A DNA stretch of 64,000 nucleotides from Pseudomonas oryzihabitans (GTDB lineage: Bacteria; Pseudomonadota; Gammaproteobacteria; Pseudomonadales; Pseudomonadaceae). The stretch is taken from contig NZ_CP013987.1 in assembly GCF_001518815.1 (NCBI RefSeq), forward strand, positions 2,998,501-3,062,500. Direction: 5' to 3'. Position 1 is the first letter of the stretch; the number at the start of each line of letters is the position of its first letter. A program made the position numbers and the translations under genes. The notes beneath the pieces were generated by a model that did not search any database, was not told the origin of the DNA, and saw only the letters and a list, made by a program, of their open reading frames with translations. Below, in pieces: positions 41,320-50,661 of the stretch.

Positions 41320-41771
41320 GGCGCCGGCCTCGCGCCGTCCAGCGGCCGCCCAGCCTGGCGCAACGCCTGGCTGACCTCCGGTGGCATGTACTTCTCGTCG
41401 TGCTTGGCGAGAATCTGGTCGGCGACCAACTGCCCCTGGTCATCCAGCCGACCCAGGGCCACCACGCCCTGCCCTTCTCGGAACAGGTCCGGCAGGATGC
41501 CGGCATAGCTCACCCGCACCTCACGCTGGAAGTCGGTGATGACGAAGCTCACCGCCAGCGAATCCGCGGCGCGCACCAGGCTGCCCTTTTCCACCATGCC
41601 ACCGGCGCGGATACGGGTATCCCGCGGTGCCTCGCCCTGGGCGATCTGGCTGGGGGTATAGAAGAGGTTGATGTTCTGCTGCAGCGCGCTGAGGGCCAGC
41701 GCCGCCGCGCCGCCTACGCCAAGCAGCAGCAACAGGATCCACAACAGCCGTCGGCGCCGGATCGGATTCAT
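41316..41771 (-). CDS. ccmE: Heme chaperone CcmE
   Basis: CcmE is the periplasmic heme chaperone that covalently binds heme and passes it to CcmF. The 151-residue protein has an N-terminal anchor (about 9-30), an OB-fold domain and the conserved [13 protein letters not shown] motif in which His124 should bind the heme vinyl group and Tyr128 supports the iron. ATG 41771 ([10 protein letters not shown]) was chosen over an upstream start because it gives the usual N-terminus and overlaps the ccmD stop by 3 bp. Confidence 0.96.
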   Translation of the reverse strand: MNPIRRRRLLWILLLLLGVGGAAALALSALQQNINLFYTPSQIAQGEAPRDTRIRAGGMVEKGSLVRAADSLAVSFVITDFQREVRVSYAGILPDLFREGQGVVALGRLDDQGQLVADQILAKHDEKYMPPEVSQALRQAGRPLDGARPAP

Positions 41772-41944
41772 GGACGCCGCTCCCGGCGCCAGCGCTGGCG
41801 CAATTCCCGTTCCAGACGTCGACGCGCCAGCCAACCCTGCAACAGCAGACCGCCGAGGATCGCCAGGGTCAGACCAAAGGCGGGCCAGACATAGAGGCCA
41901 TGGCGTCCCATGCTCAGGGCTTGAGTCCAGTCCATCCCGGTCAT
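41768..41944 (-). CDS. ccmD: Heme exporter subunit CcmD
   Basis: This 58-residue single-pass membrane protein has one hydrophobic helix (about 17-39) and a basic cytoplasmic tail ([17 protein letters not shown]), the classic CcmD pattern. CcmD helps release holo-CcmE from the CcmABC complex. The start at 41944 overlaps the ccmC stop by 3 bp; a second in-frame ATG three codons on is possible. Its position between ccmC and ccmE confirms the identity despite the small size. Confidence 0.9.
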   Translation of the reverse strand: MTGMDWTQALSMGRHGLYVWPAFGLTLAILGGLLLQGWLARRRLERELRQRWRRERRP

Positions 41945-42687
41945 GCCCGCGCCTCGCCCAGTTCCGCCTGCACCCACCGACTGCGCCACTCGCGCCGCAG
42001 CAGCTCCAGACGCATCCGCTGCAACAGCACGCCAGCGAAGAACAGATAGAAACCCAGCACCATCACCAGCAGCGGCAGCCACATGGCTGGCGGCATCGGC
42101 GGGCGCTCCACCAGGCTGAAGGTCGCCGGCTGGTGCAGGGTGCTCCACCACTCCACCGAGTACTTGATGATCGGCAGATTCACCGAACCCACCAGCGCCA
42201 GGATGGCGCAGGCTCGGGCAGCGCTTTCACGCTGGCCGATGGCCTGCCCGAGGGCGATGACGCCCAGGTAGAGGAACAGCAACACCAGCATCGAGGTGAG
42301 GCGGGCATCCCAGATCCACCAGGTGCCCCAGGTGGGGATGCCCCACAGCGACCCCGTGGCCAGGGCGATCACCGTCATCCAGGCGCCCAGGGGCGCGGCT
42401 GCGCGCAGGGCCACATCCGCCAGCTTGAGCCGCCAGATCAGGCCGACGGCGCCGGCGATGGCGAGCAGCAGATAGCAGGACTGCGACAGGAAGGCGGCCG
42501 GCACGTGCACATAGATGATACGAAAGCTGTCGCCCTGCTGGTAGTCCGGCGGCGCCAAGAACAGCCCCCAGACCAGCCCGACCGCCAGCAGCAGGCCGGC
42601 CAGTGCCAGGCAGGGTCCCTGCAGGCGGCCGGCCAGCCGGTAGAAGATCGCCGGCGAGCCCAGGCGATGCAGCCAGGTCCAGTTCAT
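41941..42687 (-). CDS. ccmC: Heme-handling protein CcmC
   Basis: CcmC presents heme to CcmE. This 248-residue membrane protein has about six helices and the WWD motif [15 protein letters not shown] (about 121-135), flanked by conserved histidines (YVHVPAAF and later [15 protein letters not shown]). It belongs to the same heme-handling superfamily as CcmF. It starts 10 bp after the ccmB stop, the only visible gap between genes in this operon besides those near ccmI. Confidence 0.96.
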   Translation of the reverse strand: MNWTWLHRLGSPAIFYRLAGRLQGPCLALAGLLLAVGLVWGLFLAPPDYQQGDSFRIIYVHVPAAFLSQSCYLLLAIAGAVGLIWRLKLADVALRAAAPLGAWMTVIALATGSLWGIPTWGTWWIWDARLTSMLVLLFLYLGVIALGQAIGQRESAARACAILALVGSVNLPIIKYSVEWWSTLHQPATFSLVERPPMPPAMWLPLLVMVLGFYLFFAGVLLQRMRLELLRREWRSRWVQAELGEARA

Positions 42688-42697
42688 ATCGTCCTCG

Positions 42698-43369
42698 TCA
42701 TTGGGCGGCGCCGATGCGCAGGCTGGCGGCCACCGCCAGGGGTGCCAGGGTCAGGGCCAGCAGGGTCAGGCAACCCAGCCAGAGCAGTAGCCCCGTCACC
42801 GGCAGGCCCAACCGGGCAGCATCCAGGGTGCTGGCGCCAAGAATGAGCACTGGGATCTGCAACGGCAGGTTGAGCAGCGCCAGCAGCAGGCCACCGCGCG
42901 CCAGGCCCACGGTGAGCGCCGCGCCGATGGCACCGATCAGGGTCAGCGCCAGGCTGCCGAGGGTCAAGGCCGCCAGGGTCGCTGGCAGGGCCGCGGCCGG
43001 CAGCCCCAGCATCAGCGCCAGCAGCGGGGTCAGGGCCACCAGCGCCAGGCCGGCGAAGCACCAGTGCACCAGCAGCTTGAGCAGCACCAGCAGCGCGAGG
43101 GGCTGGGGCGCCAGTAGCCAGTGTTCGAGGGAACCGTCCTGCCACTCGCTGCGAAACAGGGCCTCCTGGCCCAGCAACAGGGCCAGCAGCAGCGCGATCC
43201 ACAAGAGCCCGGGTGCCAACACGGCAAGTTGCCGGCTGTCCGGGCCCAGGGCCAGGGGAAACAGGGTCACCACCAGGGCATGGAACGCCAGCGGCGTAAG
43301 CCACAGCGCCGGGCGGCGGCAGGCCAGGCGCCATTCGCGGCGCAGGATGGCCCGGCAGGCGCCGCTCAC
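42698..43369 (-). CDS. ccmB: Heme exporter membrane subunit CcmB
   Basis: This 223-residue ABC-transporter membrane subunit has about six hydrophobic helices and the N-terminal [34 protein letters not shown] pattern typical of CcmB. With CcmA and CcmC it forms the complex that releases heme-loaded CcmE. The start overlaps the ccmA stop by 4 bp. Confidence 0.95.
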   Translation of the reverse strand: MSGACRAILRREWRLACRRPALWLTPLAFHALVVTLFPLALGPDSRQLAVLAPGLLWIALLLALLLGQEALFRSEWQDGSLEHWLLAPQPLALLVLLKLLVHWCFAGLALVALTPLLALMLGLPAAALPATLAALTLGSLALTLIGAIGAALTVGLARGGLLLALLNLPLQIPVLILGASTLDAARLGLPVTGLLLWLGCLTLLALTLAPLAVAASLRIGAAQ

Positions 43370-43971
43370 CGGCCACCGTCCAGTTGCAGACGACGATGAC
43401 CGGCAGGCAGGTCATCCAGCTCGCGATGGCTGGTCAGCGCCACGGCGCCGCCGGTGGCGCAATGCTCGTGCAGGCGCTGCTCCAGGTGCTGGCAGGTGCC
43501 GGCATCCAGGGCCGTGAAGGGTTCGTCCAGCAGCCAAAGCCGCGGAGGATGGGGCAGATACAGACGTGCCAGGGCGACGCGGCGTCGCTGGCCGGCGGAC
43601 AGCTGTGCGCAGGGTTCGTCCGCCCACTCGACCAGACCGACCACCGCCAAGGCGGCGACGCAGACCTCGGTCGTGGCCGGTCGCCACAGATTCGCCAGGA
43701 CCTGGAGATTTTCCACCGCTGTCAGGGCCTCGCTGACGCCGGGCGCATGCCCCAGCCAGAGCAGCTCGGCCGCCGGTGGCCGGCGCACGTCACCGCCATC
43801 GGCTGGCAGCAGCCCCGCCAGGATACGCAGCAGGCTGGTCTTGCCGCTGCCATTGACGCCCCCGATCTGCAGCAGCTCACCCGCCTGCACGCTCAGGCTC
43901 AGATCGTCGAACAGCAGGCGGCCGCCCCGTTCGCAACGGAGCGCGACGGCGTCGAGCAGGGGCTGATTCAA
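43366..43971 (-). CDS. ccmA: Heme exporter ATPase CcmA
   Basis: This ABC ATPase of about 201 residues has Walker A in GVNGSGKTSLL, the signature LSAGQRRRVALARL and Walker B in LWLLDEPFTALD. It powers release of holo-CcmE. The start is uncertain. I chose TTG 43971 because MNQPLLDAVALRCER then aligns with the short N-termini I recall for other CcmA proteins. GTG 43986 and GTG 44028 are alternatives, and the longer forms add residues unlike the family. It is the first gene of the operon, diverging from the fliK-like gene. Confidence 0.9.
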   Translation of the reverse strand: MNQPLLDAVALRCERGGRLLFDDLSLSVQAGELLQIGGVNGSGKTSLLRILAGLLPADGGDVRRPPAAELLWLGHAPGVSEALTAVENLQVLANLWRPATTEVCVAALAVVGLVEWADEPCAQLSAGQRRRVALARLYLPHPPRLWLLDEPFTALDAGTCQHLEQRLHEHCATGGAVALTSHRELDDLPAGHRRLQLDGGR

Positions 43972-44078
43972 GACAGGAGATCTCACGGCACTAAAGTCGG
44001 TCGGGCAATGGCCGTTAACCCGGCACACGCCTTTGAAGGCGCGCCATTATACACAGGCGACTCTTCCGGACCTGCCCG

Positions 44079-45653
44079 ATGAACTCCTTCTCCGCGATCC
44101 CACCCAGCGTCGGCGTCACGCCCGCCCTGCCCGTCCGGGCCGCGGCGGCGCAGGCGTCGGATGCCGGCGCGCAGATCCTGCAGGCCCTGCAGTCCCTCGA
44201 CGACCTGATTCCGCCCGGCAGCACGGCCACTGCCGAGGTGCTCGCCACGCGGCCGGCCGGCCAGAATTTCCAGTTCCTGCTGCAACTGCAGCTCGCCCAG
44301 GGTGGCAGCGTCCTGCTCACCACCCAGAGCCCGACCAATAATTTGCCGGTGGGCAGCCAGCTGCTGGTGAGCACCCTGGGCTCCACCCAGCTGGCGGTGC
44401 TGCTGCAAAGCCTAGAGGGCGACGCGCCGCCGCCGCCCTTGCAGCAACTGGATCTGCGCCAGTTGCCGGTAGGCACCACGCTGCAACTACGGGTGCTGAG
44501 CAACCTGCTGCAACAGTCCCCGGGAACGACGCCTACCTACGAGGTGATCGCCAAGGCGCTGAGCTCCAACCTCGAAGGCCGCCAGCTCAAGCTGGAATCA
44601 GCTCGTCCGGTGCCGGTGGGCAGCCTGTTGACCGTGGTGATCAAGGACAGCCAGGAGGTCACGGTGCTGCCCATGGCACAGCGCCTCGACCAGCTCGACA
44701 TCGATCGGCAACTGCAGGGCCAGGGACAGCGGCAGCTGTCGATGAACGCCCTGCTGCAATGGCTGGAGGACGTCCCCGAGGCAGACCTGCCGCCCTCGGT
44801 CGGCGCGGCCCTCAAGTCGCTGCTGGCCAACCTGGAACACACCGAGGCCCTCACCACGGCCCAGGGCTGGACCCGCGCCCTGGCCCGCAGCGGACTGCAA
44901 CTCGAGCAGCAGTTGCTGGATCGCAGCGGTCCCGACCTTCAGGAAGATTTCAAGGCCAATCTCTTGCGCCTGGTGGATCGCCTGCTGGCCAGCGTACCGG
45001 GCGATGCGCTGCGCAATCCCCAGGTCGCGGTTCAGACCGCCCAGCAGAATCTGCCCGATGCCCTGCGTCGGGCCCTGGGCGACGCCGCCACCGCCAATCG
45101 CCAACCCACCGCCCTGGACTTTCCGCTGGGCGAGCGCGATGGCCGTGGCCTCAGCGCCGCCAATGCCGAGCTCGACGAATTGCTGCAACTGGCCACGGGT
45201 GTCATCGCCCGGCTGCAGACCCATCAGCTGGCCAGCCTGGCCCAGACCCAGGTACTGCCGGACGGCTACTACCTGTCCACCTGGCAGACCGAGATCCCTT
45301 GGCGCGACGGCGAGCGCCTTGGCGCGGTGCAGGTCCGCTTCCAGGAAGAACGGCCTCCGCCGGATAGCCGCGGCGAGGCCCGCGACAGCCTGTGGAAGGT
45401 GGAGCTGGCCTTCGACCTAGCGCCGCTCGGCCCGCTGCAGGTCAGGGCCCAACTCGCCAGCGGCCGGCTATCGAGCGAATTCTGGGCGGAAAAAGGTGCC
45501 ACCGCGACCCTGATCGATACCGAATTGCCCCACCTGCGCGACCGTCTGCTGGCCGCCGGCTTCGTGGTCGGCGACCTCAGCAGCCGCCAGGGCCGCCCCG
45601 CACGCAATCCGCGTACCTCCCTCGAACAACGCTGGATCGACGACACCGCATGA
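44079..45653 (+). CDS. FliK-like flagellar hook-length control family protein
   Basis: The 524-residue Gln/Leu-rich protein has a long low-complexity N-terminal part and a C-terminal domain (about 395-490; LPDGYYLSTWQTEIPWRDGERLGAVQVRF and later LGPLQVRAQLASGRLSSEFWAE) that fits the Flg_hook domain of FliK. FliK measures hook length and switches export specificity through FlhB. The gene after it encodes a stand-alone FlhB C-terminal-like domain and overlaps by 4 bp, so the two probably interact. This is likely an accessory FliK, because no other flagellar gene is nearby. Confidence 0.75.
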   Translation: MNSFSAIPPSVGVTPALPVRAAAAQASDAGAQILQALQSLDDLIPPGSTATAEVLATRPAGQNFQFLLQLQLAQGGSVLLTTQSPTNNLPVGSQLLVSTLGSTQLAVLLQSLEGDAPPPPLQQLDLRQLPVGTTLQLRVLSNLLQQSPGTTPTYEVIAKALSSNLEGRQLKLESARPVPVGSLLTVVIKDSQEVTVLPMAQRLDQLDIDRQLQGQGQRQLSMNALLQWLEDVPEADLPPSVGAALKSLLANLEHTEALTTAQGWTRALARSGLQLEQQLLDRSGPDLQEDFKANLLRLVDRLLASVPGDALRNPQVAVQTAQQNLPDALRRALGDAATANRQPTALDFPLGERDGRGLSAANAELDELLQLATGVIARLQTHQLASLAQTQVLPDGYYLSTWQTEIPWRDGERLGAVQVRFQEERPPPDSRGEARDSLWKVELAFDLAPLGPLQVRAQLASGRLSSEFWAEKGATATLIDTELPHLRDRLLAAGFVVGDLSSRQGRPARNPRTSLEQRWIDDTA

Positions 45654-45964
45654 GCACGCCCTCCCCCCGCCAGGCCATCGCCCTGTCCTATGACGGCAGC
45701 AGCGCTCCGATCCTCTCCGCGAAGGGTGATGCCGAACTGGCCGAGCTCATCCTGGCCACGGCCCGCGAGCACGAGGTGCCCATCTACGAGAACGCCGACC
45801 TGGTGCGCATCCTGGCACGCCTGGAATTGGGCTCGGAAATTCCCGAGGCGCTCTATCGCACCCTGGCGGAAATCATCGCCTTCGCCTGGCACCTCAAGGG
45901 CAAGTGCCCAGCGCACCTGGCCGACCAACCGGACCTGTCGTACGGCTGGGAGCGGATGCCGTAA
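45650..45964 (+). CDS. Stand-alone FlhB cytoplasmic-domain-like protein
   Basis: This 104-residue soluble protein matches the C-terminal cytoplasmic part of FlhB/YscU proteins (AIALSYDGSSAPILSAKGDAELAELILATAREHEVPIYENADLVRILARLELGSEIPEALYRTLAEIIAFAW). It lacks the membrane domain and the NPTH autocleavage site. It starts in an ATGA overlap with the fliK-like gene. Such FlhB-like domain proteins occur in several flagellated bacteria; a role in the export switch is inference. Confidence 0.85.
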   Translation: MSTPSPRQAIALSYDGSSAPILSAKGDAELAELILATAREHEVPIYENADLVRILARLELGSEIPEALYRTLAEIIAFAWHLKGKCPAHLADQPDLSYGWERMP

Positions 45965-45970
45965 GTTGCG

Positions 45971-46060
45971 GTTGAGCGCAGCGAAGCCCAACGGCCAGGC
46001 TTGGACGACACGTCGAAACCGGCCCAGATCTCGGCAGCGTTGGGCTTCGCTACGCTCAGC
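45971..46060. repeat. Imperfect 23-bp inverted repeat between convergent genes
   Basis: GTTGAGCGCAGCGAAGCCCAACG at 45971-45993 (23 bases) pairs with the sequence at 46038-46060, differing at 2 positions, around a 44-bp loop. The motif with AGCGAAGCCCAAC resembles palindromic repeats common in intergenic regions of some pseudomonads. It lies between the FlhB-like and mazG stop codons and may serve both as a transcription end. Confidence 0.65.
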
Positions 46061-46078
46061 ACCAACCTACGCCCGGTT

Positions 46079-46924
46079 TCAGCGGCCCTGCAACGAATGC
46101 CCGACGACGCCCTTCTCTTCCACCTTGGCGGCGTCCCAGAACGCGTCCATCTCCTCCAGGCTGGCTTCCTGCGGCGTGCGTCCCTGGGCTTTCAGCGCCT
46201 CTTCGATATAGCGAAAGCGTCGTTCGAACTTGGCATTGGCCTGGCGCAGGGCGTCTTCGGCATCGACGTGCAGGTGGCGCGCCAGGTTGACCATCACGAA
46301 CAGCAGATCGCCCACCTCCTCCGCCACCTGGGCGGCCTGGCCGTTGGCCATGGCGTCGCGCACCTCGTCCAGCTCTTCCTGGATCTTGGCCACCACCGGG
46401 GTCGCATCGGCCCAGTCGAAGCCCACGTTGGCGGCGCGCTTCTGCAGCTTGGCCGCGCGGCTCAGGGCCGGCAACGCGGCTGGCACGTCGTCCAGCAGCG
46501 ACAGCTGCTCGGGCGCCATGGCCTTTTCCGCGCGCTCCTCGGCCTTGATCTCCTCCCAGCGCCGCTTGATGGTGGCCTCGTCGAGGCGCGGCAGGTCCAG
46601 GGGGCCGTGCAGGTCGCCGTCGGGAAAGACATGGGGATGACGGCGCACCAGCTTGCGGGTAATGCCGTCCACCACCTGGGCAAAGTCGAAATGGCCGTCC
46701 TCGCGGCCCAGCTGGCTGTAGTAGACGACCTGGAACAGCAAGTCGCCCAGCTCGTCGCGCACCTGGGGGAAGTCCTGCTTGGCAATGGCATCGGCGACCT
46801 CATAGGCCTCTTCCAGGGTATGCGGCACGATGCTGGCGTAGTCCTGCCGCAGATCCCAGGGGCAGCCGTGCTGGGGATCGCGCAGCCGGGCCATGAGGTG
46901 CAGCAGGTCGTCGAGCTGGTACAT
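46079..46924 (-). CDS. mazG: Nucleoside triphosphate pyrophosphohydrolase MazG
   Basis: MazG hydrolyses nucleoside triphosphates to monophosphate and pyrophosphate; in E. coli it is linked to lowering ppGpp during starvation. The 281-residue protein has two MazG domains: one with HTLEEAYEVADAI and DELGDLLFQ (about 35-76), the other with IQEELDEVRDAM and AEEVGDLLFVMV (about 181-212). ATG 46924 follows an AGGA at 7 bp and was chosen over 46987. It lies directly downstream of relA with a terminator between them. Confidence 0.95.
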   Translation of the reverse strand: MYQLDDLLHLMARLRDPQHGCPWDLRQDYASIVPHTLEEAYEVADAIAKQDFPQVRDELGDLLFQVVYYSQLGREDGHFDFAQVVDGITRKLVRRHPHVFPDGDLHGPLDLPRLDEATIKRRWEEIKAEERAEKAMAPEQLSLLDDVPAALPALSRAAKLQKRAANVGFDWADATPVVAKIQEELDEVRDAMANGQAAQVAEEVGDLLFVMVNLARHLHVDAEDALRQANAKFERRFRYIEEALKAQGRTPQEASLEEMDAFWDAAKVEEKGVVGHSLQGR

Positions 46925-46942
46925 GGGTAAATCCTGTGACTG

Positions 46943-46972
46943 GAAAAAGAACGAGGCGCCAGAGGCGCCTCG
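46943..46972 (-). terminator. Rho-independent terminator after relA
   Basis: Reading the minus strand, a 9-bp perfect stem CGAGGCGCC/GGCGCCTCG (46952-46960 with 46964-46972) with a 3-base loop is followed by TTCTTTTTCC. It lies 20 bp beyond the relA stop codon, so relA transcripts should largely end before mazG. Confidence 0.85.
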
Positions 46973-46992
46973 TGGGGTCGTCACCACACCAC

Positions 46993-49233
46993 TCAGGCGG
47001 CGCGGTTACGACGGGCTTCGATGATGTTGGGCAGCTGCGAGATGCGCCCCAGCAAGCGCCCCAGGGCGTCCAGGCCAGGGATCTCGATGGTCAGCAGCAT
47101 GTTGGCGGTGTTCTCCTCGCGATTGGAGCGGGTGTTCACCGCCAGCACGTTGATCCGCTCGTTGAGCAGGATCTGCGAAACGTCACGCAAGAGGCCGGAG
47201 CGGTCGAAGGCCTTGATGAGGATGTCGACCGGATAGGTCTGCACCGGCACCGGTCCCCAGCTCACCTGGATGGTCCGCTCCGGTTCGCGACTGGCCAGCT
47301 GCAGGGCATTGGCGCAGTCCTGCCGGTGGATGGTCACGCCGCGCCCCAGGGTGATGTAGCCGACGATGGCATCACCCGGTACCGGCTGGCAGCACCCGGC
47401 GATCTGCGTGAGCAGGTTGCCGACGCCCTGGATCTGCACGTCACCGCGCTTGCCCGGCTTGTTGGTGGGCTTGCGCGGAAGCAGATCGAGGGTATCGACG
47501 CCCTTGTCCGGCTCCACCAGCTGCTGGGCCGCATGCATCACGTGGGCCAGGCGCAGATCCCCGGCACCCAGGGCCGCGAGCATGTCCTCGGCGCCCTTGT
47601 AGTTGACCTTTTCGGCGAGGGTGTTGAAGTCCACCGGCGGCAGGGCCAGGCGCGACAGCTCGCGCTCGACCATGGCCTTGCCGGCGGCGACGTTCTGATC
47701 CCGCGCCTGGAACTTGAACCAGTGGACGATCTTGGCCCGCGCCCGCGAGGTGTTGACGTAGCCGAGGTTAGGGTTGAGCCAGTCACGACTGGGCGAGCCC
47801 TGCTTGCCGGTGATGATCTCCACCTGCTCGCCGGTCTGCAGCTGGTAGTTCAGCGGCACGATGCGGCCATTGATCTTGGCGCCGCGGCAGTTGTGACCGA
47901 TCTCGGTGTGTACCCGATAGGCGAAGTCCAGCGGGGTCGCGCCCTTGGGCAGATCGATGGCGTGGCCGTCGGGCGTGAAGACATAGACCCGGTCCGGCTC
48001 GATGTCGACGCGCAACTGATCGGCCAGACCGCCGATGTCGCCCAGCTCCTCGTGCCACTCCAGCACCTGGCGCAGCCAGGAGATCTTCTCTTCGTAGTGA
48101 TTGGAGGCCGATTTGACGTCGGTGCCCTTGTAGCGCCAATGCGCGCAAACCCCCAGCTCGGCCTCCTCATGCATGGCGTGGGTGCGGATCTGCACCTCCA
48201 GCACCTTGCCTTCCGGGCCGATCACCGCCGTGTGCAGGGAACGGTAGCCGTTCTCCTTGGGGTTGGCGATATAGTCGTCGAACTCGCGGGGAATGTGCCG
48301 CCAGAGGGTGTGCACGATGCCCAGCGCGGTATAGCAGTCACGCACCTCGGGCACCAGCACGCGCACCGCGCGCACGTCATAGATCTGGCTGAACTCCAGG
48401 CCCTTGCGCTGCATCTTCCGCCAGATGGAATAGATGTGCTTGGCCCGGCCACTGAGGTCGGACTTGATCCCGGTGGCAGTGAGTTCGTCGCGCAACTGCC
48501 GCATGACGTCGGCGATGTACTGTTCACGATCCAGCCGCCGCTCGTGCAGCAAGGTGGCGATCTGCTTGTACTGCTGCGGCTCCAGGTAGCGGAAGGACAG
48601 GTCCTCCAGCTCCCACTTGATATGGCCGATGCCCAGGCGATGGGCCAGCGGCGCATAGATGTCGGCGACCTCACGGGCCACCCGGTTGCGGCGTTCTTCG
48701 GTGGCGTTCTTGACCGCGCGGATGGCGCAGGTGCGTTCGGCCAGCTTGATCAGGGCGACGCGAACGTCGTCGACCATGGCCACCAGCATGCGCCGCAGGT
48801 TGTCGACCTGGGTCTGGCTACCCAGCACCATGGACTTGCGCGGATTGAGACTCTCGCTGATCGCCGCCATGCGCAGCACGCCTTCGATCAGCTTGGCCAC
48901 CACCGGCCCGAAATGCTCGGCCGCGGACTCCAGGGTCGCCTTGCCCTCGCGCACCGCCCGATAGACGACGGCGGCGATCAGGCTGTCCTGATCCAGCTTG
49001 AGGTCGGCGAGGATCTCGGCCATCTCCAGGCCGGTACGGAAACTGGACGTGCCCTCCGCCCAGGTATGCTCGACCTGCCCGGAGTTCTCTTCCGCCGTGC
49101 GGGCGAAGCCGCAGGCATCCAGCAAGGCCTCGCGATCGAGATTTGGATCCACGCTCTGGATATGATCCAGCCAGGCGTGAAGGTTGATGCTGCCATCGAC
49201 ATTGACTGGCTGATGCGCTCTGACCTGTACCAT
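46993..49233 (-). CDS. relA: GTP pyrophosphokinase (stringent response synthetase)
   Basis: RelA makes (p)ppGpp on ribosomes stalled by uncharged tRNA. The 746-residue protein has an N-terminal hydrolase-like domain that looks inactive (HD residues are replaced near FGPVVAKLIEGV), a synthetase domain with GRAKHIYSIWRKM and YDVRAVRVLV through NGYRSLHTAV, and a TGS domain (about 405-465, VYVFTPDGHAIDLPKGATPLDFAY). A zinc-finger region with CCQPVPGD and HRQDC follows, and a C-terminal ACT domain (about 665-740). ATG 49233 is preceded by AGGAAGGGG. The gene lies 63 bp downstream of rlmD; mazG follows. Confidence 0.97.
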   Translation of the reverse strand: MVQVRAHQPVNVDGSINLHAWLDHIQSVDPNLDREALLDACGFARTAEENSGQVEHTWAEGTSSFRTGLEMAEILADLKLDQDSLIAAVVYRAVREGKATLESAAEHFGPVVAKLIEGVLRMAAISESLNPRKSMVLGSQTQVDNLRRMLVAMVDDVRVALIKLAERTCAIRAVKNATEERRNRVAREVADIYAPLAHRLGIGHIKWELEDLSFRYLEPQQYKQIATLLHERRLDREQYIADVMRQLRDELTATGIKSDLSGRAKHIYSIWRKMQRKGLEFSQIYDVRAVRVLVPEVRDCYTALGIVHTLWRHIPREFDDYIANPKENGYRSLHTAVIGPEGKVLEVQIRTHAMHEEAELGVCAHWRYKGTDVKSASNHYEEKISWLRQVLEWHEELGDIGGLADQLRVDIEPDRVYVFTPDGHAIDLPKGATPLDFAYRVHTEIGHNCRGAKINGRIVPLNYQLQTGEQVEIITGKQGSPSRDWLNPNLGYVNTSRARAKIVHWFKFQARDQNVAAGKAMVERELSRLALPPVDFNTLAEKVNYKGAEDMLAALGAGDLRLAHVMHAAQQLVEPDKGVDTLDLLPRKPTNKPGKRGDVQIQGVGNLLTQIAGCCQPVPGDAIVGYITLGRGVTIHRQDCANALQLASREPERTIQVSWGPVPVQTYPVDILIKAFDRSGLLRDVSQILLNERINVLAVNTRSNREENTANMLLTIEIPGLDALGRLLGRISQLPNIIEARRNRAA

Positions 49234-49296
49234 CTACCCCTTCCTCACGGCGCAGCGTTCTCGCCGGATTGGCTCGCATCGGTTGGCGAGCCGTCG

Positions 49297-50661
49297 TTAC
49301 CCGGGCATCCCGCCCGCTTCGAACAACACCATGGCTTCCACATGGGCGGTCTGCGGAAACATGTCGAGAATGCCCGCTCGTGTCATGCGATAGCCCTGTC
49401 GCACCAGCTCTCCCGCATCCCGTGCCAGGGTGGACGGATTGCAGGACACATAGACCAGCCGCCCTATGCCCAGGCCCCTGAGCTGCCGGACCACCTCCAG
49501 CGCACCGTCGCGCGGTGGATCCAGCAGGGCCAGCGAATGGGTACCCAGATCGGCGGGTAGCGGGTTCGACAGGTCCACCTGTAGAAAGTGCGCGTTGCCG
49601 ATGCCGTTGTCACGTGCATTTTGTATTGCCCGGGATGTCATCGCCGCGACACCTTCGATGCCGGTGACCGCAGCCGCCTGTCGCGCCAGCGGCAAGGCGA
49701 AGTTGCCCAGGCCGGAGAACAGGTCGAGCACCCGGTCGTCAGCCGTTGGCGCCAGCCAGTCCAGGGCCTGGGCCACCATGGCCTCGTTGATGGGCGCATT
49801 GACCTGAACGAAATCCCCTGGCCGATAGGCAAGGGTCAACGCCCACGGCGCCAGCTGGTAACCCAGAACGGCATCGACCTGATCCGGCTCGGGCTCACCC
49901 TTGCCCTGCCACCAGAGCTGTACCTGCGCAGCGGCGCAGAACTCGCGCAGACGAACCTGATCGCCCGGCAGCAGCGCCTGGGTATGGCGGACCAGCAGCG
50001 CCGTCGCCGTGCCCTGGAAAAGCTCGACATGGCCGATGGCCTGGGGCCGTTCCAGGCTCCCCAGCACGCCCGGCAGCGCCCGTAAGAGGACCTGCAGCTC
50101 GGGCACCAGCACCAGGCAGTCGTCGGGCGTGACGATGTCCTGACTGGCTTCGGCGCGAAACCCCACTTCCAGCCGATTCTGCCGCTCATCCCAGCGCACC
50201 GCGACCCGGGCGCGCCGGCGATAGCCGAATTCGGGGCCCACCAAAGGCGCAGCCCAGACCAGCGGCTGGACCCCCGCCAGGCGCTGGAACTGCTCTGCCA
50301 GCGCCTGCTGCTTGAGGGTCAGCTGATCGGCATGGGGCAGGTGCTGCAAGGTGCAACCGCCACAACGGTCGGCCACGGTACAGGGCGGGGTGCGCCGCAA
50401 CGGGCTGGCGTCCAGCACCTTCAGGGTACGGGCCTCGACCACCTGGCTGCGGGCACCGAGCACCCGTGCCTCGACGCGCTCGCCCGGCAGGGCACCGGCG
50501 ACGAACCAGGTCCGCCCGCCTTCGTGACCGATGCCACGGCCGTCATTGGACAGACGATCGATGCCCAGCACCTGGCGCTTGCCGGTGGGTACCGCGACCG
50601 AACGCGCTCCGCCGGCCGGCTGGAAACGCAGGCCGCCACCGCCTCGCTTAGCGCGGGTCAT
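49297..50661 (-). CDS. rlmD: 23S rRNA (uracil-1939-C5)-methyltransferase RlmD
   Basis: RlmD methylates U1939 of 23S rRNA. The protein of about 454 residues has an N-terminal TRAM domain (about 25-85) and a 4Fe-4S cluster with cysteines in [15 protein letters not shown] and a later cysteine in DDCLVL. A SAM-dependent methyltransferase domain follows, with [25 protein letters not shown] and the nucleophilic cysteine in [16 protein letters not shown] 50661 ([14 protein letters not shown]) gives the family-like N-terminus and overlaps the cysM end by 14 bp; 50697 is the alternative. Confidence 0.95.
   Translation of the reverse strand: MTRAKRGGGGLRFQPAGGARSVAVPTGKRQVLGIDRLSNDGRGIGHEGGRTWFVAGALPGERVEARVLGARSQVVEARTLKVLDASPLRRTPPCTVADRCGGCTLQHLPHADQLTLKQQALAEQFQRLAGVQPLVWAAPLVGPEFGYRRRARVAVRWDERQNRLEVGFRAEASQDIVTPDDCLVLVPELQVLLRALPGVLGSLERPQAIGHVELFQGTATALLVRHTQALLPGDQVRLREFCAAAQVQLWWQGKGEPEPDQVDAVLGYQLAPWALTLAYRPGDFVQVNAPINEAMVAQALDWLAPTADDRVLDLFSGLGNFALPLARQAAAVTGIEGVAAMTSRAIQNARDNGIGNAHFLQVDLSNPLPADLGTHSLALLDPPRDGALEVVRQLRGLGIGRLVYVSCNPSTLARDAGELVRQGYRMTRAGILDMFPQTAHVEAMVLFEAGGMPG

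Noticed and set aside
46936-49560. An 874-codon open frame on the plus strand opposite relA
   Set aside because: The relA frame on the other strand is unmistakable. The antisense frame is rich in Gln, Gly, His, Val and Leu with no motif, as expected from third-position GC bias.
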